Shown: positions 34,458 to 44,680 of the stretch, in pieces
How the letters are laid out: the number at the start of each line of letters is the position of its first letter
Position numbering within the stretch: the stretch's first letter is position 1
DNA from: Flavobacteriales bacterium
GTDB taxonomy: Bacteria > Bacteroidota > Bacteroidia > Flavobacteriales_D > Crocinitomicaceae
Assembly (NCBI GenBank): GCA_947488235.1
Contig: CANLAQ010000002.1
Span: 1-64,000, forward strand
Direction of reading: 5' to 3'
DNA: 64,000 nt
Notes under the pieces: generated by a model
The model's input: only the letters and a program-made list of their open reading frames with translations
What the model was told of the DNA's origin: nothing
The model's database searches: none
Translations under genes and position numbers: made by a program

Positions 34458-35166
34458 TGTTTTCACATTCTACATGACACATATGTCCCGCCTTTGGAAA
34501 AAGATAAAAATGGGGGTCATCAGATAAAAAAATAGGCTCAAAATCAGCGGTGTTTACGAGATGGTCTAAGGCCCCATGAATAATATAAACATCGGCTTTG
34601 TTCTCTGTAACAAATGAAGAAAAGTCTTTCCTGTTGCCCATTGCAATAGAGCAATAAGCCATGTCTTCAGGCAACATTTTTGAGGCCTCATGCATTAAAA
34701 TACTTATTTCTTTGTTGTATTTCTTCGTGTTAGAATAAAGCCTAGGAATGGCTTCTGAAAGAAAGAAATCTTTTGCTTTAAACACAATTTCAGCTACTCT
34801 TATGCGATCTTTTTTGCGCTGTACACTATCGTTCCAATAGTTAGAATTTAATAGCGTTATTTTTTGACAGCGTAAATCTAAATCCTTTAGCTCAAGCGCA
34901 ACATATCCACCCATGGAATGACCAATTACATGATATAAATCTATGTTTAAGTGATCAATTACTTCTTTGACTTTAAGCGATATTGCTTCGATGCTTGGAT
35001 TACCATTGTTTATCCCAGAGGAACCTCCATGCCCAGGAAGATCAATTAAAATACTTGTAACAGAGAGATTCTCTAATGCTAAATGTTGCCACATAGTAGA
35101 AGACTCTAAGTATCCATGTAGAAAAATGACAGGAAATCCAGATCCCTTTATGCTATAATGTAACAA
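34411..35166 (-). CDS. Alpha/beta hydrolase
   Basis: A 251-residue alpha/beta-hydrolase-fold enzyme. The oxyanion segment FLHGYLESS is at residues 15-23, nucleophile elbow VIGHSMGGY near 85-93, acid IIHGALDHL near 200, and the His in KAGHMCHVE near 231. The triad is complete. It resembles small esterases/BioH/MhpC-type hydrolases; the substrate cannot be told. It is last in a leftward operon after aminopeptidase P (9-bp gap). The final 16 codons overlap the 3' end of the convergent glycine-rich gene. Confidence 0.85.
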   Translation of the reverse strand: MLHYSIKGSGFPVIFLHGYLESSTMWQHLALENLSVTSILIDLPGHGGSSGINNGNPSIEAISLKVKEVIDHLNIDLYHVIGHSMGGYVALELKDLDLRCQKITLLNSNYWNDSVQRKKDRIRVAEIVFKAKDFFLSEAIPRLYSNTKKYNKEISILMHEASKMLPEDMAYCSIAMGNRKDFSSFVTENKADVYIIHGALDHLVNTADFEPIFLSDDPHFYLFPKAGHMCHVECENTTFLATLMSPHVQQT

Positions 35167-35175
35167 ATGAAATGT

Positions 35176-36465
35176 TTAGTGCATCAATTCTTCGATGGCC
35201 TCTGCTTCGATAGGAATATCTCCCATTAGATTAAAAGGAGCGCCTTTTTCTTGAACCACGAGGTCATCCTCAAGACGAACACCCAATCCTTCTTCAGGAA
35301 TATATATTCCCGGCTCACAAGTAAATACCATGCCTGCTTGTATCGGCTGATTCCATAAACCAACATCGTGTGTATCTAATCCAATAAAGTGAGAGGTCCC
35401 GTGCATAAAATACTTTTTATAAGCCGGCCAATCAACGGACTGATTTTTAATATCGTCTAGGCTGATTAATTTTAATTTCACTAATTGTTCTTCCATGATA
35501 AGCCCAACCTGTTTGTGATAGTCAAGCATCATGGTTCCAGGAACTAACAATTTTTCAGCTTCTTTTTTAACATGTAAAACAGCATTGTACACCTCTTTTT
35601 GGCGCTTTGTAAACACCCCAGAAACCGGGATACAACGCGTTAGGTCTGAGGCATAATTTGCATATTCCGCTCCAACATCCAACAAAATCACCTCCCCCTC
35701 TTGGCACTGTTGGTTGTTTTCAATATAATGTAAAACACAAGCGTTTTTTCCAGAGGCGATGATAGGGGTGTAGGCAAAACCCTTTGATCTATTTCTAATA
35801 AATTCATGTATAAGTTCCGCTTCAATTTCGTACTCCCATACTCCTGGCTTAATAAAATCTAAAATCCTTCTGACGCCTGATTCTGTAATTTTGCAAGCTT
35901 GCTGCATTAAATCTAATTCAATCGAATTTTTTACAGAACGAATTTCATGCATAATTGGCGCTGACTTTTTTACTGAATGCCCAGGAAAATCTTGCTTCAC
36001 CTTTTTAATAAAGCGATCTTCTCTTGTTTCTACTTCGGTGGAAGCGCGAAGATGTTCGTTGGTATTGAGGTAAATATTTTCCGCTTCTGCCATCATTTGT
36101 TTAAAAATGACAGGAAATTGTGCTAACCAATAAACCGTTTTAATACCAGAAACTTCAAATGCAGTTTGTTTAGTAAGTTTTTCTCCTTCCCAAATTGCAA
36201 TGAGGTCACTTGTTTCTTTTAAAAATAGTACTTCTTTATGCGCAGCGTTTAATGAATCGGGAAACAGAACTAAAATGGACTCTTCTTGATCTACCCCACT
36301 CAAAGCAAAAATATCTCTATGTTGTTGGAAAGGCATTGTACTGTCAGCGCTAATAGGAAAAATATCATTTGAATTAAATACAGCAAGACTGTTTTTAACC
36401 ATTTTAGCGATAAATTTTTTTCTATTTTCTATGAATAATGATGCTTTTATTCTTTCGTATTTCAT
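35176..36465 (-). CDS. Xaa-Pro aminopeptidase (aminopeptidase P, M24B)
   Basis: 429 residues: an N-terminal AMP_N domain (about 1-140, with DSTMPFQQHRDIFALSGVDQ) and a C-terminal pita-bread metallopeptidase domain. The dinuclear metal ligands are visible: LLDVGAEYANYASDLTR (two Asp), HGTSHFIGLDTHD (His), CEPGIYIPEEG (Glu) and VRLEDDLVV (Glu). It removes N-terminal residues preceding proline. No signal peptide, so cytoplasmic. Short gaps on both sides (9 bp each) place it in the cysS-led leftward operon. Confidence 0.93.
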   Translation of the reverse strand: MKYERIKASLFIENRKKFIAKMVKNSLAVFNSNDIFPISADSTMPFQQHRDIFALSGVDQEESILVLFPDSLNAAHKEVLFLKETSDLIAIWEGEKLTKQTAFEVSGIKTVYWLAQFPVIFKQMMAEAENIYLNTNEHLRASTEVETREDRFIKKVKQDFPGHSVKKSAPIMHEIRSVKNSIELDLMQQACKITESGVRRILDFIKPGVWEYEIEAELIHEFIRNRSKGFAYTPIIASGKNACVLHYIENNQQCQEGEVILLDVGAEYANYASDLTRCIPVSGVFTKRQKEVYNAVLHVKKEAEKLLVPGTMMLDYHKQVGLIMEEQLVKLKLISLDDIKNQSVDWPAYKKYFMHGTSHFIGLDTHDVGLWNQPIQAGMVFTCEPGIYIPEEGLGVRLEDDLVVQEKGAPFNLMGDIPIEAEAIEELMH

Positions 36466-36474
36466 GATTTAGTA

Positions 36475-36918
36475 CTATAGTTTATTAAAATGAAATTCAT
36501 GTGTTCCTGCAGCATCAGTATAGGTATACCACATTTCTTTTCGGGTTAAAAGAGTAATTTTAAAAGTGTTAACACCTTGTGTAGTGTAACCTGGGGTAAG
36601 GGCAATTGAACCAACACCGTTAATACTTACCCTTGTTTTTTCTCCATCTAAATCCCAGCCACCCGTTTCGCTTAACACTTGATTCAAACTATCTACATAT
36701 TGCCTTGAATAAGACCCGTTTTCTTCGAAAGTTTCTTTGTAATCGGTTGTTTGAAGATTACTCGTAAAAGAAATCCCGCTTATATAATAATTATTTAATT
36801 TCCATGTCCCCACAATGTTTCTAATGGCACCAGAAGCCCTTCCTCCATTTTCATATTTTTGACAACCCGCGAGACTAAGCCCTAGAATAAATAGTGTTAA
36901 ATAAAAAATAGTTTTCAT
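36475..36918 (-). CDS. Small lipoprotein with lipocalin-like domain
   Basis: 147 residues from the ATG at 36918. The signal peptide MKTIFYLTLFILGLSLAGC ends in a lipobox (LAGC), so the mature protein is lipid-anchored. The body begins IVGTWKLNNYYI, the typical start of the lipocalin-like beta-barrels common in Bacteroidota, and continues with alternating strands and YTYTDAAGTHEFHF near the end. No enzymatic motif. The ligand is unknown. It lies between the carbonic anhydrase-like gene and aminopeptidase P. Confidence 0.78.
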   Translation of the reverse strand: MKTIFYLTLFILGLSLAGCQKYENGGRASGAIRNIVGTWKLNNYYISGISFTSNLQTTDYKETFEENGSYSRQYVDSLNQVLSETGGWDLDGEKTRVSINGVGSIALTPGYTTQGVNTFKITLLTRKEMWYTYTDAAGTHEFHFNKL

Positions 36919-36967
36919 AAAGTAGTATTTATAACAAATTAAGCGAAAAATTCTCAAAGTTCAAGGC

Positions 36968-37480
36968 TTATTTAAACCAACTCGCATATAGAATATAATT
37001 ATTAGCAATCCTTTCTACTTCTCCTTTGAATAATTCAGGAGAAAGTGTTTTCACTTTTTTAGCAGGAACTCCCGCGTAAATACTCCAGGATTCTGTCTGT
37101 GTGCCTTCCAAAAGCACCGCCCCAGCGGCAATAATACAATTACTACTAATATGACAATTATCCATTACAATAGAACCCATTCCAATTAACACATTACTTT
37201 CAATCGTACAGCCATGAACCAATGCGTTATGTCCAATAGACACATTATCACCTATAGTTACTTTGGTTTTTTCATAGGTACAATGCAGCACAGCGCCATC
37301 TTGTATATTTACTTTGTTTCCTATACGAATACTATTTACATCCCCGCGTACAACAGTATTGAACCAAATAGAACATTGATTTCCTATTATAACATCTCCA
37401 ATTACAGTTGCGTTTTCTGCTAAGTAGCAATCTTCACCAAATTTCGGATCGAAACCCCTACACGATTTAATTAATGCCAT
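36968..37480 (-). CDS. Gamma-carbonic anhydrase family hexapeptide protein
   Basis: 170 residues with a left-handed beta-helix of hexapeptide repeats (IGDVIIGNQCSIW, VTIGDNVSIGHNALVHG, VLIGMGSIVM). The three-histidine metal site typical of gamma-carbonic anhydrases appears in VLHCTY, SIGHNAL and VHGC. The N-terminal FGEDCYLAENATVIGDV fits the YrdA/PaaY/CaiE subgroup, in which carbonic anhydrase activity is variable. The gene starts 8 bp after cysS and is likely co-transcribed. Physiological role uncertain. Confidence 0.88.
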   Translation of the reverse strand: MALIKSCRGFDPKFGEDCYLAENATVIGDVIIGNQCSIWFNTVVRGDVNSIRIGNKVNIQDGAVLHCTYEKTKVTIGDNVSIGHNALVHGCTIESNVLIGMGSIVMDNCHISSNCIIAAGAVLLEGTQTESWSIYAGVPAKKVKTLSPELFKGEVERIANNYILYASWFK

Positions 37481-37488
37481 TTAAATAT

Positions 37489-38958
37489 TTATTTCCAAGT
37501 GGATCCTTCCTTACTATCTTTAACTTGAACTCCGGCTTTTGCTAGGCCATCTCTAATTTTATCTGATGTGCCCCAATCTTGACCTTCACGGGCTGTCTTT
37601 CTTAACTCAAGAACCAAATCCATCACCCCCATTAATCTATCGTCACTTGTTTCTGTTTTAACATGATTCAATCCCAAAACATCATAAATGAAAGCAGTAA
37701 AAGCTATATGTAATTTTGACAAGTCATCTTGCGTAATCGTAACAACGCCCTCTTTAAGGTTGTGTATTATTTTCACCGTATCAAATAAATGAGCAACCAA
37801 AACAGGAGCGTTAAAATCGTCGTCCATTGCTGCGTAGTATTTATTGATGATTTCATTCACATCAACGGAGGAATGCTTGTTAGTGGCAAGTTCCCCGATT
37901 AATTTTTCTGCTTCAAAAAGTCGTAAAAACCCTTTTTCTGCTGCCGATAATGCTTCAGAGGTAAAATCAAGAGTGCTGCGGTAGTGTGCCTGCATCATGA
38001 AGAACCTAACGACCATCGGATCAAAACCCTTTGATAAGAGCGGTGTGTTTCCACTAAATAATTCATTCGGAAGTAAGCTGTTTCCGGTTGATTTACTCAT
38101 TTTTTTACCGTTCAATGTTAGCATATTCCCATGCATCCAGTAGTTCACAGGCGCTTTTCCTGTTACTGAACACGCTTGCGCTATTTCACATTCATGATGT
38201 GGAAATTTTAAATCCATTCCACCACCATGTATATCAAATGTTTCTCCCAGATATTTTGTACTCATGGCGGAACACTCTAAGTGCCAACCTGGAAATCCAA
38301 TTCCCCAAGGCGATGCCCATTTCATGATATGCGAAGCACCAGCTTTTTTCCAAAGTGCGAAATCTAGCGGCGCTCGTTTTTCTTCTTGTCCGTCAAGGGC
38401 CCGAGTATTAGCAATTAAATCTTCTATTTTCCTTCCTGAAAGTTCACCATAAGGATAAGATTGGTTGTATTTTTCAACATCAAAATATACGGATCCGTTA
38501 GAAACATAGGCAAAGCCAGAAGAAATAACACCTTCAATAAATTCTATTTGTTCAATAATATGTCCGGTTGCAGTAGGCTCTATATTCGGCGGTAAAGTAT
38601 TAAAGGACTCCATAACACGATGAAAATCGACAGTATATTGTTGAACTATTTCCATTGGCTCAACCTCATCTAATCTTGCTTTTTTCCCAATTTTATCCTC
38701 ACCATCATCTCCATCACTTTCTAAATGACCAACATCTGTAATGTTTCTTACATAGCGCACTTTAAACTCCAAATGTTTTAAGTAGCGATTTACTAAATCA
38801 AAAGAAATAAAGGTGCGGCAATTTCCTAGGTGAACAGCATTATAAACAGTTGGTCCGCAAACATACATACCTACAAAATTGCTGTTGATAGGGGTAAAAG
38901 CCTCCTTTTTACCACTTAAACTATTGTATATAAATAAATTTCCTTGACGAGCTGACAT
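37489..38958 (-). CDS. cysS: Cysteinyl-tRNA synthetase
   Basis: 489 residues from the ATG at 38958; an in-frame TTG 18 nt upstream lies within the promoter element and is not used. [18 protein letters not shown] holds the zinc-site Cys and the HIGH-type motif (HLGN). [11 protein letters not shown] and [10 protein letters not shown] carry the remaining zinc ligands, and [11 protein letters not shown] is the KMSKS loop. The C-terminal anticodon-binding helices are present. Length is normal. It is the first gene of a leftward operon of five. Confidence 0.97.
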   Translation of the reverse strand: MSARQGNLFIYNSLSGKKEAFTPINSNFVGMYVCGPTVYNAVHLGNCRTFISFDLVNRYLKHLEFKVRYVRNITDVGHLESDGDDGEDKIGKKARLDEVEPMEIVQQYTVDFHRVMESFNTLPPNIEPTATGHIIEQIEFIEGVISSGFAYVSNGSVYFDVEKYNQSYPYGELSGRKIEDLIANTRALDGQEEKRAPLDFALWKKAGASHIMKWASPWGIGFPGWHLECSAMSTKYLGETFDIHGGGMDLKFPHHECEIAQACSVTGKAPVNYWMHGNMLTLNGKKMSKSTGNSLLPNELFSGNTPLLSKGFDPMVVRFFMMQAHYRSTLDFTSEALSAAEKGFLRLFEAEKLIGELATNKHSSVDVNEIINKYYAAMDDDFNAPVLVAHLFDTVKIIHNLKEGVVTITQDDLSKLHIAFTAFIYDVLGLNHVKTETSDDRLMGVMDLVLELRKTAREGQDWGTSDKIRDGLAKAGVQVKDSKEGSTWK

Positions 38959-38973
38959 TTCTTTAATTTTATA

Positions 38974-38981
38974 CAAATGTA
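38974..38981 (-). promoter_or_regulatory. -7 promoter element (TACATTTG) for the cysS operon
   Basis: An exact TAnnTTTG match on the minus strand ends 15 nt before the cysS ATG at 38958. Confidence 0.5.
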
Positions 38982-39030
38982 AAAAACATCTGCTATAGAT
39001 GGCTCATTTGTAAATTCAAGACGAATCAAC

Positions 39031-39060
39031 TTGTTCAATTAAGACAAATCCTTATTTTTG
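39031..39060 (+). promoter_or_regulatory. Complete Bacteroidota promoter (TTG-N19-TATTTTTG) for ispD
   Basis: A -33 TTG (39031-39033) and a -7 TATTTTTG (39053-39060) are separated by 19 nt, the expected spacing. The ATG is at 39064, so transcription should start at or within a few bases of the start codon: a probable leaderless mRNA. Confidence 0.65.
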
Positions 39061-39063
39061 AGC

Positions 39064-39732
39064 ATGGTAAAACGCACAGTAATTATTACAGCAGGTGGAA
39101 TGGGTACTAGGATAGGGGCTTCTTTACCAAAACAATTTTTATTACTAAAAGGCCAACCCATTTTAATGCACACATTGGCTGTGTTTTATTCGCTCGATAG
39201 TGAAATGCAATTGATTATTACCTTACCTATTGACTGGATGGATTATTGGAAATCATTGCTTGCAGCATATAACTGTGAAATACCTCATGAGCTAGTTGCT
39301 GGAGGAGATACGCGTTTCGCTTCCATTCAAAATGCTTTGATATATGTTAAGGGCGATGAGGTTGGAGTTCATGATGGAGTAAGACCCTTTGTAAGTCACG
39401 ATACAATTTCTCGATGTTTTAATGCTCTTACCATTTCAGATGCGGTTGTTCCTTGTTTGCCAGTTAAAGATTCTATTAGAAAAACAACTCCTAATGGATC
39501 AATAGCAATTGACAGAAGTGATTTAAGAGTTGTTCATACCCCTCAATGCTTTAGTAGTGCGCTACTAAAGGCGTCCTACAATACGGTATTTTCAGGTTTA
39601 TTTACCGATGATGCAAGTGTAGTAGAAGCATATGGGGCAAGTGTATTAATGGTTGACAGTAACGAAGAAAATATTAAAATCACGAGTAGCATAGACCTTG
39701 ATATCGCTGCATTACTTATAGAAAAGAAATGA
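39064..39732 (+). CDS. ispD: 2-C-methyl-D-erythritol 4-phosphate cytidylyltransferase IspD
   Basis: 222 residues. TAGGMGTRIGASLPKQF (about 8-24) is the CTP-binding glycine-rich loop with its conserved Arg and Lys. VHDGVRPFV near 103 and VPCLPVKDSIRK near 135 are signature strands of IspD. It forms CDP-methylerythritol in the MEP isoprenoid pathway. The ATG at 39064 is favoured over the in-frame TTG at 39058, which lies inside the -7 element. The stop overlaps the LD-carboxypeptidase start (ATGA). Confidence 0.95.
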   Translation: MVKRTVIITAGGMGTRIGASLPKQFLLLKGQPILMHTLAVFYSLDSEMQLIITLPIDWMDYWKSLLAAYNCEIPHELVAGGDTRFASIQNALIYVKGDEVGVHDGVRPFVSHDTISRCFNALTISDAVVPCLPVKDSIRKTTPNGSIAIDRSDLRVVHTPQCFSSALLKASYNTVFSGLFTDDASVVEAYGASVLMVDSNEENIKITSSIDLDIAALLIEKK

Positions 39733-40628
39733 TAAACCCACCACTTTTAGTTAATGGAGATTTAATTTATATCACTGCGCCAGCAAAGTTTGCCGATGAA
39801 GCTTCCGTATTTTATGCTAAAAATTTATTGGAGCAATCTGGCTTCCGGGTTTTACTAAGTGAACATTGTTTGGGAAAAAACAATTATTTTTCTGGAACCG
39901 ATGCGGAACGATTAAGTGATTTACAGTATGGTATTGATCACCCTGAAGTTCGTGCCATTATATGTGCTAGAGGAGGCTATGGCTGCGTGAGAATCGTAGA
40001 TCAAGTCAACTGGGCCAATATACTATTAGAACCAAAATGGTTAATTGGATTTAGTGATATTACAGTTTTTCATCATCGTTTAATTAAATTGGGAGTCCAA
40101 TGTATTCATGGAACAATGCCTTTGAATTTTGAAACCAATACCGTAGAAGCAATCGACACTTTATTGCATAATTTATGTAAGGCCCCGGTCGATATTAATC
40201 TTGCTGCAAATAGTTTTAATAAAGAAGGTATAGCAACGGGAATTTTACTAGGCGGCAACCTAAGTATTGTTCACAGCATGCTAGGAACTGATGACCAATT
40301 CAACTTTGAAGATGCTATTTTATTTATAGAAGATCTTGGAGAACATTTATATCAAATAGACAGAATGATCTTCGCTTTAAAAAAATCTGGCGCGCTGCAC
40401 AAAATAAAGGGCTTAATTATAGGCGGTATGACTGATCTTGAAGATACAGATCCTTCTTTCGGCCATGCTATTAATTCAATAATTAAATCCCAATTTGAAT
40501 TTTCAAAAATTCCTTTACTCTTTGATTTTCCCGCGGGTCACATCTCAGATAATCGCGCTTTGATATTTGGAAAAAGGGTTTCATTAGAAGTAGGGAAAGA
40601 GAATTCGCGCCTGCGCTATTTAAACTAA
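39729..40628 (+). CDS. LD-carboxypeptidase (S66, muramoyltetrapeptide carboxypeptidase type)
   Basis: 299 residues of the LdcA family. CARGGYGCVRIVD (about 78-90) is the conserved glycine-rich segment, and WLIGFSDITVFH near 102 holds the nucleophilic Ser. FIEDLGEHLYQIDRM near 200 provides the Glu, and FPAGHISDN near 270 the His of the S-E-H triad. These enzymes trim the terminal D-Ala from murein tetrapeptides during cytoplasmic peptidoglycan recycling. No signal peptide, consistent with that. It is translationally coupled to ispD, a pairing without obvious metabolic logic. Confidence 0.92.
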   Translation: MINPPLLVNGDLIYITAPAKFADEASVFYAKNLLEQSGFRVLLSEHCLGKNNYFSGTDAERLSDLQYGIDHPEVRAIICARGGYGCVRIVDQVNWANILLEPKWLIGFSDITVFHHRLIKLGVQCIHGTMPLNFETNTVEAIDTLLHNLCKAPVDINLAANSFNKEGIATGILLGGNLSIVHSMLGTDDQFNFEDAILFIEDLGEHLYQIDRMIFALKKSGALHKIKGLIIGGMTDLEDTDPSFGHAINSIIKSQFEFSKIPLLFDFPAGHISDNRALIFGKRVSLEVGKENSRLRYLN

Positions 40629-40671
40629 TTCTAAATAAGAACATTTTAGTGTTTTAGATTGTTCAAAGATG

Positions 40672-40679
40672 TAAATTTG
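40672..40679 (+). promoter_or_regulatory. -7 promoter element (TAAATTTG) for sdhCAB
   Basis: An exact TAnnTTTG match ends 22 nt before the sdhC ATG at 40702, giving a leader of about 18 nt. Confidence 0.5.
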
Positions 40680-40701
40680 CACTCAATAAACCACAATAAT
40701 T

Positions 40702-41544
40702 ATGAGTAATTCAGCACTGCTTAAATCATCAATTTCTAAAAAGTATTGGATGGCCTTAACGGGTTTATTCCTTTGCACTTTTTTAGTTGGCCACCTCTTA
40801 GGAAATTTACAATTGATTTTAAAAACGGGAGAAGAGGGAAGACGAGCCTTTAACGAATATGCCTATTTTATGTCCCATAATCCGGCAATAAAAATTCTTT
40901 CTTGGGTGACTTATATTTCAATTTTATTTCATGCAATAGATGGAATATTATTAACGATTCAAAATAAGAAAGCGAGACCAATTCCTTATGCTCGTAATAA
41001 TCCATCAAAAAACTCTTCTACTCCAGCGCGTTATATGGCAGTTCTAGGAACTTTAGTTTTGGTTTTCATTGCTACACACATGGCTAATTTTTGGTATAAG
41101 ATGAAAATTTCAGAAGAAGTCCCAATGCATAGCTTCATAGTGAGTGTCCCTGATCAAAACGGACAAGTTCAAAGTCAGGAATTTTATTATACGCACAACC
41201 TACAATTAATTCCAAAAGATGACAATTTTTCTGTTAAGAACGGGACGGATTTGTATATGTCTAAAATGAATATAAAAATAGGCGAAGGCTATAGAGATTT
41301 ACATACTGTTGTAATGCAATTTTTCAGTAAGGACAATGACAGCGCTTTATTTGCGGTCTTATTTTATGTATTATCGATGTTTGTTTTATCCTTTCACTTA
41401 TGGCATGGATTTGCTTCGGCATTTCAATCTTTAGGACTGAATCATAAAAAATACAATGCAGCAATTGGCTATATAGGTAAGGGTTTTGCAATATTAGTTC
41501 CTTTACTTTTCGCCATCATTCCAATTATTATTTATTTAAAGTAA
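40702..41544 (+). CDS. sdhC: Succinate dehydrogenase/fumarate reductase cytochrome b subunit
   Basis: A 280-residue membrane anchor with five TM helices, of the single-subunit diheme type. Candidate heme histidines are in LVGHLLGNL (near 31), ILFHAIDG (near 76), IATHMANFW (near 122) and SFHLWHGF (near 230). Between TM3 and TM4 a soluble stretch (about residues 130-205) contains roughly 50-60 residues more than I expect for a Bacteroidota SdhC of about 225 residues, including [25 protein letters not shown] after it is the normal continuation. It anchors SdhAB and passes electrons to or from menaquinone. Confidence 0.92.
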   Translation: MSNSALLKSSISKKYWMALTGLFLCTFLVGHLLGNLQLILKTGEEGRRAFNEYAYFMSHNPAIKILSWVTYISILFHAIDGILLTIQNKKARPIPYARNNPSKNSSTPARYMAVLGTLVLVFIATHMANFWYKMKISEEVPMHSFIVSVPDQNGQVQSQEFYYTHNLQLIPKDDNFSVKNGTDLYMSKMNIKIGEGYRDLHTVVMQFFSKDNDSALFAVLFYVLSMFVLSFHLWHGFASAFQSLGLNHKKYNAAIGYIGKGFAILVPLLFAIIPIIIYLK

Positions 41545-41563
41545 CAAGTTAAAAACGCAGTAT

Positions 41564-43576
41564 ATGTCAGTTTTAGACTCAAAAATACCCACAGGCCCCA
41601 TAGCGGAAAAGTGGACCAACCATAAAAACCACATGAACTTGGTGGCACCAAATAATCGCCCCAAGATTGATGTTATAGTAGTTGGTACAGGCTTGGCAGG
41701 TGCTTCAGCCGCGGCTTCATTAGGAGAGATGGGATATAATGTTAAAGCGTTTTGTTTTCAAGACTCCCCAAGAAGGGCGCATTCAATTGCCGCACAGGGT
41801 GGAATAAATGCCGCTAAAAATTATCAAAATGACGGTGATAGTGTATATCGTTTGTTTTACGATACCATAAAAGGGGGTGATTATCGCGCAAGAGAAGCAA
41901 ATGTTCATCGTTTGGCGGAGGTCTCCGGAAATATTATTGATCAATGTGTTGCGCAAGGCGTTCCATTTGCAAGAGAATATGGTGGTTTATTGGATAACAG
42001 ATCTTTTGGAGGAACTCAAGTTCAAAGAACATTTTATGCTGCCGGTCAAACGGGGCAACAATTATTATTAGGTGCGTATTCAGCGCTTTCTAGACAAATT
42101 GGTTTAGGAAGAGTTAAAATGTATCACCGTCATGAAATGATGGATTTAGTAAAAATAGATGGAAAGGCAAGAGGAATAATTGCTAGAAATTTAGTGACAG
42201 GAGAAATAGAAAAACATGCTGCACATGCAGTTGTTATTGCTTCCGGAGGATATGGAAATGTTTATTTTCTATCTACTAATGCCATGGGAAGTAATGTCTC
42301 TGCAGCGTGGAAAGTTCATAAAAGAGGCGCTATGTTTGCCAATCCTTGTTTTGTACAAATTCACCCGACATGTGTTCCTGTTCACGGAACCAATCAATCA
42401 AAATTAACCCTGATGTCAGAGTCATTAAGAAATTCTGGCCGTATTTGGGTTCCAAAAAAGAAAGAAGATGCTGCAGCAATTAGAGCAGGACAATTAAAGC
42501 CAACTCAGATTGCAGAGGATGATAGAGATTATTTTTTAGAAAGAAGATATCCTGCTTTTGGTAACCTAGTTCCTCGTGATGTTGCTTCTAGAGCAGCAAA
42601 AGAAAGATGTGATGCTGGACATGGAATTGAAGCAAACGACACCAACGAAGGGGTGTATTTAGATTTTGCTACTGAAATTTTATCAAAGGGAAGACAATCA
42701 GCATATGCTTTGGGAGATCATAACCCAACGGAAGAAAAGATGCAGGAATTGGGTAAAAAATGGATTGAGGAGAAGTATGGTAATTTATTTCAAATGTATC
42801 AGAAAATCACAGATGAAAATCCATATGAAACACCAATGAAAATATACCCGGCGGTACATTATACTATGGGAGGTGTTTGGGTAGATTATAATTTACAAAG
42901 TACTATTCCAGGTTGTTTTGTGACGGGCGAGGCTAATTTTTCTGATCATGGTGCCAACAGATTAGGCGCCTCTGCTTTAATGCAAGGTCTAGCAGATGGT
43001 TATTTTGTTCTTCCTTATACCATTTCGGACTATTTATCGAATGAAATTAGAACGGGAAAAATTTCTACAGAAAGTCCAGAATTTGATGAAGCTGCAGAAA
43101 GCGTTAAGGCGTCTATTGAAAAAATTCTATCTAATAATGGCACCCATACGGTTGATCATTTCCACAAACGATTAGGACTAATCATGTGGAACAAGGTGGG
43201 AATGGGAAGAAATGAAAAGGGTCTTAAAGAAGCAATTGAAGAAATTGGACTATTGAGAGAAGAGTTTCATAACAATGTTTATGTTCCAGGAACAGCAGAG
43301 GAATTGAACCAAGAATTAGAAAAAGCACTTCGTGTAGCAGATTTAATAGAACTAGGACAATTAATGGCAGTTGATGCATTGCAGCGCAAGGAGTCTTGCG
43401 GCGGGCATTTTAGAGATGAATATCAAGATGCCGAAGGAGAAACTTTGCGCGATGATGAGAATTTTAAATTTGTCGCTGCATGGGAGTATCAGGGATCAGA
43501 TTCCACAAAATCTACTTTACACAAAGAAGATTTGAAGTATGAGTTTATTAAAATCGCAGCAAGAAATTACAAATAA
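41564..43576 (+). CDS. sdhA: Succinate dehydrogenase/fumarate reductase flavoprotein subunit
   Basis: 670 residues. [19 protein letters not shown] (about 38-56) is the FAD-binding Rossmann motif. [17 protein letters not shown] (near 78) holds the histidine that carries covalent FAD. The substrate-site segment [15 protein letters not shown] (near 267) and [11 protein letters not shown] (near 428) are seen; [20 protein letters not shown] near 466 is typical of the long epsilon-proteobacterial/Bacteroidota form. It oxidises succinate in the TCA cycle, or reduces fumarate. Middle gene of sdhCAB. Confidence 0.97.
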   Translation: MSVLDSKIPTGPIAEKWTNHKNHMNLVAPNNRPKIDVIVVGTGLAGASAAASLGEMGYNVKAFCFQDSPRRAHSIAAQGGINAAKNYQNDGDSVYRLFYDTIKGGDYRAREANVHRLAEVSGNIIDQCVAQGVPFAREYGGLLDNRSFGGTQVQRTFYAAGQTGQQLLLGAYSALSRQIGLGRVKMYHRHEMMDLVKIDGKARGIIARNLVTGEIEKHAAHAVVIASGGYGNVYFLSTNAMGSNVSAAWKVHKRGAMFANPCFVQIHPTCVPVHGTNQSKLTLMSESLRNSGRIWVPKKKEDAAAIRAGQLKPTQIAEDDRDYFLERRYPAFGNLVPRDVASRAAKERCDAGHGIEANDTNEGVYLDFATEILSKGRQSAYALGDHNPTEEKMQELGKKWIEEKYGNLFQMYQKITDENPYETPMKIYPAVHYTMGGVWVDYNLQSTIPGCFVTGEANFSDHGANRLGASALMQGLADGYFVLPYTISDYLSNEIRTGKISTESPEFDEAAESVKASIEKILSNNGTHTVDHFHKRLGLIMWNKVGMGRNEKGLKEAIEEIGLLREEFHNNVYVPGTAEELNQELEKALRVADLIELGQLMAVDALQRKESCGGHFRDEYQDAEGETLRDDENFKFVAAWEYQGSDSTKSTLHKEDLKYEFIKIAARNYK

Positions 43577-43590
43577 TTAAAGCAACTATA

Positions 43591-44358
43591 ATGGCAGCAA
43601 AATCCATAAATATTACCTTAAAAATCTGGAGACAAAAGAACGCAAACACTAAAGGCGCTCTAGAGACATATTCCTTAAATGAAGTTTCTACCGACAGTTC
43701 GTTTTTGGAAATGTTGGATCAGTTAAATGAACAATTGATAAATGATAGAAAAGAACCTGTAGCTTTTGATCATGATTGTCGCGAAGGAATTTGCGGGATG
43801 TGTTCCTTATATATTAATGGTCGCGCTCATGGACCAGAAACAGGCACAACCACCTGTCAATTGCATATGCGTATGTTTAGCGATGGAGACACGATTTATG
43901 TTGAGCCATGGAGATCTCGCGCTTTCCCAATTGTTAAAGATTTAGTTGTGGATCGTTCTGCCTTTGACCGCATTCAACAAGCCGGAGGATTTGTTTCTGT
44001 TAACACTTCAGGAAATACGATGGATGCCAATTCTTTACCAATTCCAAAAGATGATGCTGATAAGGCGTTTGAAGCAGCCGCATGTATTGGTTGTGGCGCT
44101 TGTGTTGCAAGTTGCAAAAACGGTTCAGCCATGTTGTTTGTAGGGGCTAAAGTTTCTCAATATGCTCTTTTACCTCAAGGAAAAGTAGAGGCAAGAGACC
44201 GCGTATTAAACATGGTGCGTCAAATGGATGAAGAAGGATTCGGAAACTGTACAAATACAGGAGCATGCGAAATAGAGTGTCCCAAGGGAATTTCCTTAGA
44301 GAATATTGCTAGAATGAATAGGGAGTTTTTAAAAGCAGGGCTTTCCTCAGAAAAATAG
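43591..44358 (+). CDS. sdhB: Succinate dehydrogenase/fumarate reductase iron-sulfur subunit
   Basis: 255 residues. The [2Fe-2S] plant-type ferredoxin ligands are in [16 protein letters not shown] (near 64) and TTCQLHM. The C-terminal cluster ligands are in [17 protein letters not shown] (near 166) and [17 protein letters not shown] (near 217), supporting [4Fe-4S] and [3Fe-4S] centres. It relays electrons between SdhA and the cytochrome b subunit. It ends the sdhCAB operon and converges with a small membrane protein gene. Confidence 0.97.
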   Translation: MAAKSINITLKIWRQKNANTKGALETYSLNEVSTDSSFLEMLDQLNEQLINDRKEPVAFDHDCREGICGMCSLYINGRAHGPETGTTTCQLHMRMFSDGDTIYVEPWRSRAFPIVKDLVVDRSAFDRIQQAGGFVSVNTSGNTMDANSLPIPKDDADKAFEAAACIGCGACVASCKNGSAMLFVGAKVSQYALLPQGKVEARDRVLNMVRQMDEEGFGNCTNTGACEIECPKGISLENIARMNREFLKAGLSSEK

Positions 44359-44391
44359 TAGTATTAGAAATTAAAAAGACTAAAGGAGCTG

Positions 44392-44625
44392 TTATTTAAG
44401 CTTTTTACCTTCATTATCTTTATACCAACCAACATTTTCAGCCGGATCTAAAGGAACCGTAGCTTTTTTATTGAATTTATTCTGGATATTCATCCAATAG
44501 ATAAAACCAAAGAACCCTACAAATAGAAGAAGCGTGTTGAAGTAATTTTGTACCACTTCAAAAAACAAAAATATTTGATTTTTAAAAAGGTCTCCTATTG
44601 AATAAATCATGTCCGTCCAGCTCAT
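44392..44625 (-). CDS. Small membrane protein of unknown function (possibly DUF6341-like)
   Basis: 77 residues with one clear TM helix (about 27-46, FNTLLLFVGFFGFIYWM) after an amphipathic N-terminus (MSWTDMIYSIGDLFKNQIFLFF) and a polar tail ending in NVGWYKDNEGKKLK. The overall pattern recalls short Flavobacteriia proteins annotated as DUF6341, but similarity is weak by eye. It lies between sdhB and rnc, convergent with the first. It is probably a real gene because of its clean membrane-protein composition and position. Function unknown. Confidence 0.65.
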   Translation of the reverse strand: MSWTDMIYSIGDLFKNQIFLFFEVVQNYFNTLLLFVGFFGFIYWMNIQNKFNKKATVPLDPAENVGWYKDNEGKKLK

Positions 44626-44680
44626 ATCTTTAATTTTATTTTACAAAGTAAATGATTTTTTTTTAAATAACATTCAACTT

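Noticed and set aside
44359..44391. Terminator between sdhB and the small membrane protein gene
   Set aside because: Only a loose AAAAAG/CTTTTT pairing with a long loop is present.
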